A DNA stretch of 64,000 nt from Daphnia carinata (Eukaryota > Arthropoda > Branchiopoda > Diplostraca > Daphniidae): assembly GCF_022539665.2 (NCBI RefSeq), contig NC_081339.1, forward strand, positions 8,491,367 to 8,555,366. Reading direction: 5' to 3'. Numbering within the stretch: the stretch's first letter is position 1; the number at the start of each line of letters is the position of its first letter. A model generated the notes under the pieces. That model saw only the letters and a list, made by a program, of their open reading frames with translations. It ran no database searches and was not told the origin of the DNA. Positions 48,869 through 64,000 of this stretch are shown one piece after another. A program made the translations under genes and the position numbers.

Positions 48869-51844
48869 ATGTCTTCAAGCAAGAAAAGTCGTGAAGGAGG
48901 CAAAAAGCCAAGTGTTTTCGAAAGGTTGGGATCAAAACCGTCATCGTTGACGGAAGATTATTGTAAGCAATGGGCTCATAAAGGTACTTGCTCCTATTCA
49001 AATAAGTGTAAATTTCTCGATACGCACAACAGTAAGAACTTTAAACCGGTTACCTCATCTGGAAAAGAAGGCAGGAAAAGAAGTCGTAGCAGGACACCAC
49101 CTAACCGGAAAGATGTGGCTGGTAATAAACCCAAACCTACAATGAAACAAAGCTCAAAATCTGCTGATAGTGGAGACTGGGAGAAATCACTTGAGCATGA
49201 AGACGAAATGGCCTTAGAACGCAAGTTGGAAATGCTGCAGAGAGAACTGGCAAAACAAGAAGAGCAAGAGCATAAAGGCAAAATAAAGAAACCAGTAGCT
49301 AAGAAAAGAGAAAGAAGTTCAAGTTCTTCCTCAACTTCAAGCAGCTCTTCTTCAGAAAGTTCTTCAGAATCATCAGGTTCATCTTCAACATCAAGTGCCA
49401 GTTCCTCCAGCAGCTCTTCCTCTTCATCAGATTCAGATGGCGAAGTATTCCAAAAATATGGTCATTGAGTACTTGTTTCTGAGGTAAAGATTTTTGTGTT
49501 TTTTAGGTGAAGGATAAGAAAATGGGTAAAAAGAAAGTAAGCAGGGTTACCAAAAGAAGTCAAAGTTCTTCTAGTAGAAACCAAGTCGCCAAAGAAAAGG
49601 CTAAAGCGAAAGCTAGGAAGATTGCAAAGCTCTCTTCTGCAAGCCAAATTGCCAGAAAAAAGGATTCGTCATACACTTCCAAAAAACAAATTCGGAATAC
49701 CTCACCTAAACGTCAGCACGGTAAGTTTATGTCTATTAGAAGCGATGATCTCCTGAAATGTTTTAGTATCTGACGGCTCAAAAATCCTTAACAGTTCCGA
49801 ATTCTGGTGCAAAACATTCACGTGATTCTCCACCCTATTCAGCGATGGTTCGGAGTCGCTCCCCACGTGTCAAAGACCCCGAACCGCTAAGCAGGGAACG
49901 AAGGCAGCGCAGAACTCCAGAAACTTCTCCAAGTGAGGCAAAGCGAAAATTGCTCGTTCCAGTGGTTAGACGAAGAGTTGACGATGGCTCGCCTCCGGGA
50001 GGTAGATCACGTGAACGCAAAGCTGCAACCAGTACCACCATTTACGACGCTCGCGGAAAAGTTGAGAAACCACGAGACAGATTATTGGAACCAGGATACC
50101 TCGTTCGTCCTCGATCACCAGTGTATCGTGAACCATATCCTGTTCGTGATCTCTCCCCGACCGGTTCCTCCTACAGAGAACGACAGCGAGCCGAGCCATA
50201 CGAACCGCGACGTGTCTATAGTCCACAAGCCTTGTTACCCAAACTTGAACGAAAGGAAGACATTTACGATAGTCGACTTCGGCGGCCTGCCTCTCCCGTC
50301 CCAGTCCGTCGCCCAATCGGTGGGAGAACTAAAGATTACAGTGATTACGAACATGAGTGGCCAGTTGTTCCTGAAGCAACAAAAATAAGTGACTGGGATC
50401 ATCCCGAATTTCGACGACGCAACCGCCCTATCGATGGTTCGCTTTAACACATTATTTTAGAAATTATTATTATTATTATATTTTTTTTTAAAGCTTAGAT
50501 TATTTATTTATTATATACTATGTTTACTGCCTAAGTCACCCGTTACTCTTTTATTTTAAAGAAATCGGTTGGGGTAGAGCGTTGAGCTCTGCGGAAATGT
50601 CATGGAAAAAATCATATTCCCCGCCTCCTGTAAGCAATCATTCGTATCCTGAGCAGATCCATCCTAGTCGGAATACGGCGTGGGATCCTATATCAAAGCT
50701 ACCTTCTTCGAGAACAGAAGATAATAAAAGAGATCGTGATCGGCGCCTAGGCGCAGATGGCCGTCGTTCACGTGACTCGAATCGTCGGGTTGCAGATCCC
50801 GTTGTCAATTGTCAGGTGTCGAAGCCGCTAACACCCGCACCATTACAAGAAGAACGGCGGTCACCAGTTGCAAGTGAACCGTCCCCTGTTACTGCGCCTA
50901 AAGTACAAGATGAAACGGAGGAAGCAACGCGGCCTACTTCGTCAGCAGCCGATGCTGAAGAAAACTTCAGTGATTTCAGTGATGACGTTGACGAAATTCT
51001 CAATCGTGATCTTCAGGTTTGTAACTCGAGAGCACTTTCTTGAATGATAAAATATTCAATTGCTTATATTTTGATGTTTTCATTCACAGGAAACGGAAAG
51101 CGTGAAAACAGAAGAAGCAGCGCCAGTGGACACGGAATTAGAGCCCATAAAAACTCCAGTCGAAACTGAATTGAGCGTAAGCGTCGAACCTGTTGTTCAG
51201 CTGTCCGACGCTCAGCCTTCGCCAAAAATTGTGTCACCTGTTGCCTCAGCCATTGAGAGCCGTAGCACGGACGAAGATTTGCTCGGTGGAATGGATATAG
51301 AGCAAATCTCTGACGAAGAACTAGAGGATGATGCGAGAAGCGGTAATTTGCGTTATATTATTTGGAGTTAAGCTGAATTGTTTTTGGTTTGTTCCTTATG
51401 TTCTCAAATTCATTTTTAGTACCAATCGATGCCCTTGAAGTGGACTGGACAAGTCTAGCTTGTAAACGGGAGAAAAAAGCAGATTCTGGAACTGTCAGAG
51501 CACGTCAGCGTTGGCAGAGCAAAGCAGTGTTCGCCCGCTTAGGTATCGCTTCCAGTGAAGGGCAGTCACCAACGTCTGAAACTGTGACGGACAAAAAACC
51601 CTTATTCGACTACTCATCACTCTTTCGACGTGCGCTGTGCGCTCGAATGGACCTTGCCTTCAGGTGAGTTACAGTTTTATTTAGTTCTATGATGAATCAA
51701 TAAATAAATTGTGTTCCATTTTGCAGAAGACGACTGTGCAATTTACCTGTGCGCGAGCTAGTGATCGAATACTGCGATGACGATTTGAGCTTATATAAAG
51801 CATCCGTGGATTTATTTTTGAAGGACCGCGTGTTAGCTAACTAG
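48869..51844 (+). CDS. ZC3H13: ZC3H13/Flacc, component of the m6A writer complex (833 aa)
   Basis: Exons: 48869-49444, 49507-49720, 49795-50436, 50562-51016, 51090-51342, 51420-51663, 51727-51844. The sum is 2,502 nt, 833 aa plus stop. The N-terminus has KPSVFERLGSKP, the ZC3H13 signature, followed by a CCCH-like finger. Then come a helical KLEMLQRELAKQEEQE segment, a long Ser run, and RS/RD-rich disordered stretches. The conserved C-terminus has MDIEQISDEELEDD then IDALEVDWTSL, matching the ZC3H13 ISDDELDEIL and IDVDWSGL block, and a final helical domain ending LKDRVLAN. In flies and mammals this protein bridges WTAP/Fl(2)d to the METTL3/14 core in the nucleus and supports m6A deposition. 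The third finger ligand is odd: the residue at the C-x3-H position is Asp and a His follows two residues later. A start at 48788 is possible but adds 27 hydrophobic/Tyr-rich residues unlike the family. AATAAA lies at 51998. Confidence 0.9.
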
Positions 51845-51997
51845 ATTAGCTTAATACGAGCAAAATTTAAAAGGTCGCCTTTGTTTTACGTCAAATGCCA
51901 TATCGTGTCATAGGCAAAGGAACTGGAAATTGTACATATTTTCATTTTTCCTGTTCATTCTCTATGTCTTTGTTGTTTAAATGCCTGTCGTTTATAT

Positions 51998-52003
51998 AAT
52001 AAA
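51998..52003 (+). terminator. Polyadenylation signal AATAAA of ZC3H13
   Basis: Canonical hexamer 154 bp after the ZC3H13 stop. The convergent kinesin gene ends at 52285, so the two 3' ends lie within ~300 bp. The interval 52004-52284 holds no recognisable gene. Confidence 0.6.
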
Positions 52004-52284
52004 GAAGTATTGTCTCTTGTCTGTAGCAAGTGTAAATGCCATTCGAATGTTCTTCAGTGATGATAATCTGGTTTGACATTTTGTACTGCATAACTTCACA
52101 GAAATATCTTAATTTAAATCGGGATAAAACAAGGATTTTTCACACAGTGGATTTTCCCATGTTTCTAATGGTCTGTCAAGAATGCCTTGGCCTTATGATA
52201 TGGTACAGACGCTGCTTCGATGTTCTTTTTGACGATTTGTTCCACTCCACTCTACCCATTCGTCACCATCTATGAGCGATGATG

Positions 52285-55200
52285 TTAAAGAACATTAAAC
52301 TGAGTTGCATAATAGCAGTGATCAAGTCTAGTACCTTCTCCGGCTTGCAGCTGTTGAACAATGTCACGAGCCTCTTCTGAGTTGTTAACATTAAGCATTG
52401 CATCAAGCAATGTAGTTGGAATGCTTTGCTGTCCGATGAGAAGACAGTGCTCGGTCATTTGTCGAACAAAATCCAAGCGCTGTTCAAGTCGAATTTGTTT
52501 GTGTTTTAATAGCTGTAGCTCCGATATCAATTCTTGCTTCCTCCCATGTACCGTTTCGAAAACGCCTCCGAAACTGTTTGCCGCAGGAGTTTGAACCAGT
52601 AATTCACCCTTTCTGATCAACGTACATTTGATTATTTTTATAATTAAGAGCAAAACGTAATTTTCGGACTTATCACCGAGTAAAATTTTTGTGATCTGCT
52701 ACACCGCGGAGTTGCCTGGTGTTCAGGGGATTGGACATTGGACGTGGTTGGTTAACAGGATCTGGGTTAATGATATGCCTACCAAGAACTTCCACTACTA
52801 CGGAACCATGATTCAAATATTCCACAAACTAGTAAACGAAAATCTCAGAAGATCTTATCAGATGTTGTTAATAACTAACCAGAAACTAACCTCTCGTGTA
52901 GCGGGTTCAAAGCGTAAAATTCGGCTGTGATTAAATTTCACGTTCGTAGAATATGGATACATTTCCGTTTTGCTCTCAACTTTATCATCGTAAAATCTGT
53001 ACTTGCAGTGGATATCCTGTTTGTTCACCGAAATTTCTTGAATGATTTACATGTTTTGAAATGATTTTTTTTGCAATTAATTAAGAGCTACTAACTCTGA
53101 ATTTAGGAGGTAGGTTGTGACAACTAATTATGTTGAACTTAAAAAAAAGATTTTTTCCAATCAGTTGGTCTGAAGAACTAAGTAAATCTTTTTCTTGGAG
53201 CTCATGTCCATGACGGTCAGCACAAGGAATCAAAGCAAGTTTTATAAACCCAATCTTACTTCCGCGCAAGTCAGCCACAGGTATATGCTCTTGTAGCTCC
53301 ACCTGAAATTTAATTAATACTTCAAAATTGATTTTCAAATACATATTTGAGTTGCTTTTACTGCTAGTTATGTCAACTAAGGGGATTTTCGTATTTACCA
53401 AGTAAGCTAGTGACTGCAGGAATATTCGAGCCATCCCTATTATTACTACAGCATCGGATGGTTCAGAAAATGGATCGCGTTCCTATTCGCACCAAAGAAA
53501 CAGATGAGAAGAGAGTTGAAACAGAAAGATCACATGAAAAGCGCCAACTGATAAAAGAAAAATGTAAACAACAATAGAAAAAAAAAATACATCCGTTATG
53601 TGGAGGTCGTCGTTGTCATCTTCTTCTCCATTGATTCCCATTTGATGCTGCCTATACATTTCCTTCATGTAATCGAACCGCGTCAAGAATTTTTCTTTAG
53701 ACCAAATGTAATCTGTTCCATGGTCTAAATTCTTCATCTTGATGTATATCTATTAAACGCAGACGTTAACAACAAAAAAGTCTTTTTGCATTGATGTTTT
53801 TCCTAGAAAACTTACTTGGTTAGGTACCGTTTTTCCACCTGGATCGATGAAGTTCTGCGGTGCAACGAGCACAATCTCGAATTGCACGTGCTTGTTCATT
53901 TCAGCGCTGATTCCGTTAGCCTCTTCAACCGACGGCAAAATGGCACTCAATTCTTCCTGCAGTAAATCTGCAATTCCATGTGAATTAGTAATGCTTATAA
54001 GCGTGGTATGTTATATGATCGTTGTGAAAGCGATATGCCTACCTTGATTGTCTGAAAAGCTAGAAAATATTGTTGAACCTGATTTGCTAGCCATTTCATG
54101 CAAAACGAAATCATAGTTAATCATGGGACTATCGGAGACACCGGCTTCTGTTTCTAATGCTGGATGGCGAAAGAGCCACATTTGAGTAGCTCCGAAAACC
54201 AGACGATCGTTCGGATGGAGAACCGTTTCCATTTGAGGCTCAATTGGCATTCCGTTAACTAAAACTCTGCCATCAAATGTCAGTGGACGAAGCGTAACTT
54301 CGTTGTTCTCGTGAACGGAAATTTCAGCGTGATTCTCCTTCATCCTAGCGTAGGAAAGTAACGAACAGTGAAAGAAGCACAACTATAATCTCAAAGGATT
54401 ATCTAATATGAACGGAGACGGAGAATTACCCCGGACCGATCATTTCGATAGTCGACCTGCCAGCTTGCGTTTTCCCGATTAATGTGATGCCTTTATTCAA
54501 ATAATGGATCCATCGTCCATTCAGCAAAGGATCCATGTTGATATTCTGTAGATGAGGCCCATTGCGTTCGTTATTACCTTGACTTTCAATCGACTTAAAG
54601 AGACGTAAATTTTGTTTGTTAATTTCTGTGCCTTGATTTGTTCTAACGAGTACCAAGCCAATTATCGTACCGCATCTGTTGCAACATGTTTTAACTCCTT
54701 ATGCAGAGGAGATTTTATCAATTGTATTTCACGTTCATTTTCCGATAACTGAGCTCGAATCTCATTTTCCCACTTCTTTCTGGCCTCTTTCATGGCTGTT
54801 GATTACAATTGTAAATGAAAAAAAAAAACATTTCAGTAAAACAGTTTGGCTGCCTTACCTTGCGGATTGGTTTGGCGACCGTTTACTATTGTTTTCAACC
54901 ATTGAGGATCAATGTTACCACGGGTTAAAACGGCTTTCAACCGCTGGTTTTCGCCCTCCAAATCGCGAACAATTTTTTCGGTTGGATTTTTATTAATTGT
55001 AGGCCGCGTCCGGATTTGCTTCGCTCGATCGGCTAATTATTAAAAAAAAAATAATTGTAGAAAATCAACGTGTCTGCATCATTAATCAATCTAGACTGGA
55101 TATATTGCCATAACGTAATGTTGACAACGTCTCTTCGTAATGGATATCAGCGGGACTGATGGATGCCAACTAAAGTTAAAAGCATCTGATTTTTAATAAA

Positions 55201-57346
55201 ATATTTGCAATCCAATTTGACATCAAATGGTTTACCATAATCGTTTTGCTATTTCCTCCTAAAGCGTGCATTAGTAACTTTGTGAGCACCGATTCTCGAT
55301 AGGGAACTCGCGGGCCCTTCTGGCTATTGCTAGGGAAATGTGACGATGATGCAGATGAAGATTCGGCTAATATATGGATTGCATTCCCCAGACTCTGTAA
55401 CGATTTATTGATGGATACTCCTTCACGAAACCGTTCTCCACTCACGGTCCCACTACCTTCCCCAGCAATCCCGCCGTTATCACCTGTTTTTCTGACGCGC
55501 TCGCTAAAATTGGATTATGAATCAGCACCTTTTTAAATACATTGTCATCGTATTTGTATGCTTTGCTCATTTTCACGGCTGTAAAACCCAAATGTGAAGT
55601 ACATTGGTTTATCTTACACATTATTGGATCTAATAAGAGAAAGGCAATTTGTTCCTTTATTTTAATAGGCTCTACTGATTATGGAACATTTTGAAACTTT
55701 TTTTTTATAGCATCCATAATCCAAGCACTATTGTTGCAAATAATACCGGGAGGCTTGACATAAAATAGCGACCTTTGTCATGTAATGTTAAGCTATCCAA
55801 ATCGTGTACACAAGTTCATTGTAGTTGATAATTTCCAGGACAATAACCTAAAAACTTCACTACAATACACGAATTGGCACTAAGTAAATACTATAGACAA
55901 AGCATAAAATTTTTCACTAACCTGCCAGCTAAATCAACAATGTTGACAACAGATGTGGTAGTCATTTCGCCACCATTAATCGTCCCCTTCTGGACGAGAC
56001 GAATGGTAACAATCATGTGCGAACGGCTGCTGGTAGTGTTCATATTGGTCGCTACCACAGTCCTTGAACAATTCATTCTCATTTTATTATATCGTAATAA
56101 AGCATTCGGGTATTGTAAACTATGTCTCAAGGGTATGCGAGCAATAAGGTCTCATAGCTGATAACAGTTATGTTAAACAATGCATTCAAAAGGAGAGTCT
56201 ACACAAATCTTTATCAAGTACTAACATGAACAATCTGAAAAAAACAAACAGGTACTAACCGATTAAGCGTTCCCTGTCCGAGAAGACGTTCGATATCTGA
56301 ATAATTCGACACTTGGAAATCTGACAAACCATCCGCTGAACAAAAAAAAAATGTAATTAATGTTCTCTTTGTGAATTAAAAAAATATGATGATGTACAAT
56401 AAATCGATGTCGTACCGTAAAAGCCTTTTTTTGGATGTTCACGCACTTTAAGTCCTCTGCCGTTTTTTAATGTGGTCAGCAGGTCGTATACAACTTCGTT
56501 GTATATTTCCTTCTCATATAAATTTTTTTAAATCAGGGTAATAAAAAAAAAATTGTGTCTTACCAGCATAGAGAGACGAACTTCGAACTGGGCAGTATTG
56601 GTTGGCGAAATGTATGTTTTTTCTTCTATGATACGGAAAACTTGATGACAGAATTGTGGAATAATACCTACATGTTTGTGTTTTATAAATGCTCACATCA
56701 AAAACCAGTATATACTAGCACCTAAAACTAAGGATTAACGTGTAACAAAAGTTTTTAAGGCATTTTATAACCACCTTGATTAGGGCCGTACCCAATAACT
56801 GAATAGGATTTTCCCGAACCTGTCTGACCGTACGAAAACAGCGTCGTGTTGTAACCTTCAAAAGTGTCAGCCAACATTACCCGTCCAAGATCGGCAAATA
56901 AGCGCTCCTTTATCAGCAAGTAAATACCCAAACAAAAAATAAAAAACACATTAACTACCGAAGTGAAATAAATTTGGCTTTATTTAATGCGCACTTGATC
57001 GCAGTAACTATCGCCACGAGGATGTTTGGGATCAGGAACGTTCCTACCGCTAACCGGGTCTTGTTTAAACCCGTCAAATGACCAGTAAGAATAATCGAAA
57101 GTGAAACTCTTACGGTCTGTTTGATCTGCCGGATGAGTCAAAACCGTTTGGGCTCCATCCATGTTGATGATACGTTTACATCCCCTATTCACTTCTCGTT
57201 GACTGTGCAAAACATATTGAGTTAAGGTTTTTCAAAATTAAACGGCAATGACAAAGAGAAAAGATGCATTAGAAATTTAAGTTTTGAAAGGATATGAATG
57301 GTCGAACACGAACTGCGACCCGGAGGCGATCTTTGGACTCTGACAT
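52285..57346 (-). CDS. KIF28: Kinesin-3 family motor, KIF28-like (1,044 aa)
   Basis: Twenty exons on the minus strand: 57346-57296, 57204-56995, 56907-56775, 56667-56564, 56509-56416, 56335-56260, 56062-55922, 55503-55236, 55169-55109, 55032-54859, 54795-54671, 54593-54430, 54344-54043, 53967-53816, 53749-53591, 53482-53399, 53302-53092, 53036-52891, 52828-52677, 52612-52285. The sum is 3,135 nt, 1,044 aa plus stop. The motor domain comes first: RLRVAVRVRPF at the start, P-loop GQTGSGKS, switch I NTTSSRSH, switch II DLAGSER, and STLRYADRAKQIRTRP at the neck. Next is an FHA domain (DPLLNGRWIHYL to MWLFRHP), as in kinesin-3 motors. Then come the KIF28-type region (DPFSEPSDAVVI, ARIFLQSLAYL, LRFEPATRE) and a C-terminal coiled coil. 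No PH or PX domain is present, which fits KIF28 and argues against KIF1 or KIF16. It is a plus-end-directed microtubule motor, possibly for mitochondria or other organelles. Intron 1 is AT-AC and intron 9 is GC-AG. Confidence 0.93.
55033..55108 (-). other. KIF28: GC-AG intron in the kinesin gene
   Basis: The exon must end after TTACGTTATG to give TLRY-A-DRAKQIR, a near-universal kinesin motif. The intron begins GCAATA and ends TAATTAG, 76 nt. No GT donor keeps the motif intact. GC-AG introns make up roughly a percent of animal introns, so this is unusual but not unprecedented; a base error of GT to GC is the alternative. Confidence 0.7.
57205..57295 (-). other. KIF28: U12-type AT-AC intron in the kinesin gene
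   Basis: After the codons for RVRPF the sequence continues ATATCCTTTC, the textbook minor-spliceosome AT-AC donor. The 91-nt intron carries a CCTTAAC branch-site match (plus strand 57221-57227) about 16 nt before its TTGCAC end. The next exon begins AGTCAACGAGAAG, joining in frame as RVRPF-SQREVNRG, the expected kinesin beta-1 region. No GT lies where a U2-type donor would be needed. This is direct sequence evidence for active minor-spliceosome splicing in this organism. Confidence 0.88.
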
Positions 57347-58302
57347 CCTTCTTGCCTAGACAGAAAAAGACTAACGCTACAAACTAGAAAAATGACCATT
57401 GGAACTGACTCATATTAATCAACCTCGCAACCGTCCTACGCATGAAAATTTCCAGTTTTACCGACGGATGTCCTATTTCTTTTCAGTCTTTTTCATATTT
57501 GCGTACGTATGTTTTGTTTTTTGCCTACTAGTAACCATGGTAATAGAACAGAGGGAGGTGAATGAGTTTTTTCCATCCCCACTATATCATAGAAGCGCAA
57601 AAGTACTATACTTACATTCTATGATCGATTTGTTGGTTGCAACACCTTTTTGTCCTCCGTGTTCTTTGTCGGAATATCATAAATTATTCAACCGTTCATT
57701 GACGTTTATTTTCAAGCAATGTAATAAACGATGTTGACATATGCTGTTCCCGTTCCAAGTTCAACCTTCTCGGCTTAATACAAAGTGCGTGCATGGTTCA
57801 ATAAAAAAAAAAAAAAGGATACTGAAATAAATACAACAATTTGCAAGACGGCCAGGGCAACAGTCACAGCTCCGTTGTTGCCGACCGCGTTATTGTAGCT
57901 AATAAAACGTTTTTATGGGACTATTATGGCGCAGGAAACTGCATATTTCCATCATGACAATTAAGCGTGATACAAAAAATTCAACAGTTTCTTTTGTCCT
58001 TTTTTTACGACATGCGCGATAGCGCTTACTTTGTGTATATTTGAGCACAAATCTACAAGGCGAAAGGTCGGCAGACAAAAGAACAATTGTGCCGTTTTAA
58101 TTACAGAGAATTAAGAGATTATATTAAGATTAGTTTGTAGCCGAGATGTTGCATTTTTTCTTTACACAGATGCCTAGTAAGACGAGGTGTGATATAAAGA
58201 CATGACGACATTGAAGTCGTTCACTGTTGTCCCCGAGTTTTGCAACGAGAAGGCAACCATTTACGCTGCAAGAAAAAAAGAAAAACAAAACCAGCAAACG
58301 CA
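57347..58302. other. Divergent intergenic region, kinesin and OST-alpha-like genes
   Basis: This ~950-bp region lies between two divergently transcribed genes and presumably holds both promoters. The plus-strand open frame at 57399-57737 is hydrophobic in places but has no family signature and no supporting splice structure. An A13 run lies near 57803-57816. Nothing else is recognised. Confidence 0.5.
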
Positions 58303-59856
58303 ATGCCATTCAATTGCTCGTACTTCTTGCAAAACGACATCGAGGAACCGGTAGCACTATTTGAATACCTAGAAGGTAAGCTACATTTTAGCCGTAGGCT
58401 TTGCCCAATTTAAACGGTAAAACTGACTCAAATATCTTGGTAGCCCTAGGAACGTTTGGCGCGGCTTTCGCTATTTTTGGCATAATCTCCACTGCAACCG
58501 TTACGGCCATCTTTGTTCTAAGCATTTTCCATGTTGTCAGAAAACACCCATCGCAATGGAGGTATGTCCTATTTCAAATCCCAACAGTTGTTGCGCCATT
58601 TTTTCCCGTTAACCTAACACATACCGAAATGTTTTAGACGTCTCGTGACCTGGATTGTTTCAATGCCTATGATTGTGTCTATCCTCTCTTTGGTGACATT
58701 CCTCGTACCTGGAGCCGCCATATTGTGCGATACTGTCAAACAATCGTAAGAATTTCGCGATAACATTGGGTTAATTCTTTGTTCTACAACTGTTTCTCGC
58801 TCACGTGCCATCACAGGTATTTGCCTTTTGTGTTAATGCACTTTATCGACCTGTCATTGCTGATAGAGGGTGGTCATCGGGATACTGTTCAGGATCTAAA
58901 AGACAAGGACATTCCAATCAATTTTTGCCGACCACCTTGGTGCTGTGTTGGCCTCTGCTACCGCAACGTAAACTATAATAAGTAAAGCGAAATTTCAATG
59001 ACAATTTCAATGGAAACACGTTTTCATTAATTTGCTAATAACAGGAAAAATTTACGGATCATGAAAAGTTTGGTATACCAGACACCATTGTTTCAATTGC
59101 TTATTAATCTATTGATGGCCGTTTTGGAAGCAGCTGGCGTCCTCCACAGAGTGGTAAGCTCAAACGCAACTGAGTTTGTTCATGTTTACAAATTGTATTT
59201 TTTGGGGTGACTTGCTAATTTGTTTCTAAAATTAGATCCGCAACAATGCCTTTGCCACCCTCGGAATAATCAACATAACATTTTTCACAATCGGAATGTA
59301 CGGTTACAACGTCTTAACAACTGGCTTGCCTAAAATTCAAATGTCCAATTCATTATTACATCATATTAATTCTTTTGCCTTTCCAATTCAGGTTTTGCCC
59401 AGATATCAGAATGGAGAAATTATCCCGTAAGCAAAATAACTAGAAATTCATCGAATAACATTATAATGATATCATTTTTAAAACAAACCAACAGCTGAAA
59501 GCCAGAGTACTATTTGTATGCGTAGTATTGTTGAAAGTTCAAACGCTTATTTTACTGCTCCTGGGAGTCGGTGGAACAATTCCTTGTGTTGAACCTTATA
59601 TTTCTCCAGTTATCATGAGAAAATGTAAGTAGCTCATTTTTCAAATCTTAAAATTTTTAAACATGGACTGATCGATCATTGTATGATGTTTCATGTTTCA
59701 GCGATTGAATCAGCCCTTTGTTTGGTCGAAGCTTTGATATTCAGCGTAATTTTCTACCCTGTATTCCGAGTTGTGGACAGTAGCGCCAGTCGGCTAGGAT
59801 TGCATACAAGTCCTACCACAACTTCCGTGGTTTCCATGGACGATGTTCAAGCCTAA
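58303..59856 (+). CDS. SLC51A: Organic solute transporter alpha-like protein (330 aa, 7 TM)
   Basis: Exons: 58303-58375, 58444-58561, 58638-58745, 58817-58981, 59045-59153, 59236-59342, 59392-59426, 59502-59624, 59702-59856. The sum is 993 nt, 330 aa plus stop; human OST-alpha is 340 aa. Seven hydrophobic segments are visible, for example ALGTFGAAFAIFGIISTA, MIVSILSLVTFLVPG, LLINLLMAVLEAAGV and LLKVQTLILLLLGVGG. A Cys-rich FCRPPWCCVGLCYR loop after the third helix corresponds to the palmitoylated Cys cluster of OST-alpha. The family forms a facilitative steroid/bile-acid transporter with a beta subunit at the plasma membrane; related TMEM184 proteins are the alternative. The seventh coding exon is only 35 nt and its upstream intron 49 nt, so that junction is the least certain part of the model. 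Confidence 0.85.
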
Positions 59857-60270
59857 AATTACCCGAAGTTTCGGCAATGTACAGTATACATATTTAAAAA
59901 CGACGGATTTCATAATAACACAAAACTGATTTATGTTGTACGTATCTAATCAAGTATAAACTGATGTAAAAACAGCTTTCTATTTGCAACAAGAAAAATA
60001 CATTGTTGGCATTACACACAGAATCTTTCAAATGAATTGCGTGTTAAACTATAATGACGAGATGTATAATCACGACGATAGGGAAACAGGGTGGTAGGTG
60101 TGACAAACGAGTTTAAGAAATGCGGCTGGCCGTTTCTTACACAAGAAAAGGGGAAAAACACATGATACACCACGCAAATTCAAAACCGATCTTAATTGTA
60201 TTTAGATATATTTTCCATTATGCATTCATCATAAACAACAGAACGGCAGTATTCAAGGATACAAAATTTT
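59857..60270. other. Convergent 3' flanks of the OST-alpha-like and ABCC4-like genes
   Basis: Only short AT-rich 3' UTR sequence is seen between the two convergent stop codons. The open frame at 60120-60413 (plus) is the antisense shadow of the last ABCC4-like exon. No canonical AATAAA hexamer stands out. Confidence 0.5.

Positions 60271-64000
<3,730 letters not shown>

Noticed and set aside
49835-50450. Long alternative frames overlapping ZC3H13 exon 3 on both strands
   Set aside because: ZC3H13 continuity is fixed by splice phase on both sides. The Arg/Ser/Pro codon bias of that exon leaves other frames open by chance.
57399-57737. 112-aa plus-strand frame upstream of the OST-alpha-like gene
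   Set aside because: No family signature and no splice signals; it sits in the shared promoter interval of two divergent genes.

Overview
This is a eukaryotic, arthropod-type window. It has short phase-consistent introns, dense small genes on both strands and animal-only families (SVEP1, septin, annexin, calcyphosine-like, KIF28-type kinesin). A degenerate Tyr/Thr-rich repeat pseudogene (37190-37830) resembles a protein family I know from Daphnia, so a Daphnia-like crustacean is my best guess; the species is inference. All exon models were built by eye from GT-AG boundaries and reading-frame continuity. Exon sums are whole numbers of codons, except for two genes that each carry exactly one surplus base in an A run.

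Layout. 1-1225: flank with a ~295 bp tandem duplication. 1698-10993 (+): a giant (~3,029 aa) protein with a SecA-type DEAD motor. Its Walker A, DEVD, AGRGTD and GR-x-x-R-G motifs look bacterial, but the gene has spliceosomal introns; the reading frame breaks at an A9 run. 12577-15155 (-): calcyphosine-like EF-hand protein, 7 exons. 18498-31299 (+): SVEP1/polydom-like secreted giant, 14 exons, 3,420 aa. 31300-35481: gene-poor, repeat-bearing tract with a minisatellite abutting a fold-back element. 35482-37005 (+): annexin with an N-terminal signal peptide. 37190-37830 (+): repeat-protein pseudogene. 39143-39681 (-): CHCHD2/10. 41381-43120 (+): septin of the 2/4/5 group. 44152-46096 (+): VMP1, with a one-base frame break. 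46697-47481 (+): short PB1-ZZ p62-like protein. 48052-48394 (-): NDUFA1, a 70-aa complex I subunit in three tiny exons. 48869-51844 (+): ZC3H13/Flacc. 52285-57346 (-): KIF28-type kinesin-3, 20 exons, with one U12-type AT-AC intron and one GC-AG intron. 58303-59856 (+): organic solute transporter alpha-like, 9 exons. 60271-64000 (-): C-terminal part of an ABCC4/MRP4-like transporter that runs off the window.

Most genes are independent housekeeping or signalling genes. Two contexts stand out. VMP1 and the p62-like gene, both autophagy-linked, sit head to tail 600 bp apart. NDUFA1 and ZC3H13 diverge from a shared ~0.3-0.5 kb promoter interval. The most unusual locus is the SecA-like giant, a bacterial-type preprotein translocase motor embedded in a large animal gene of unknown role.
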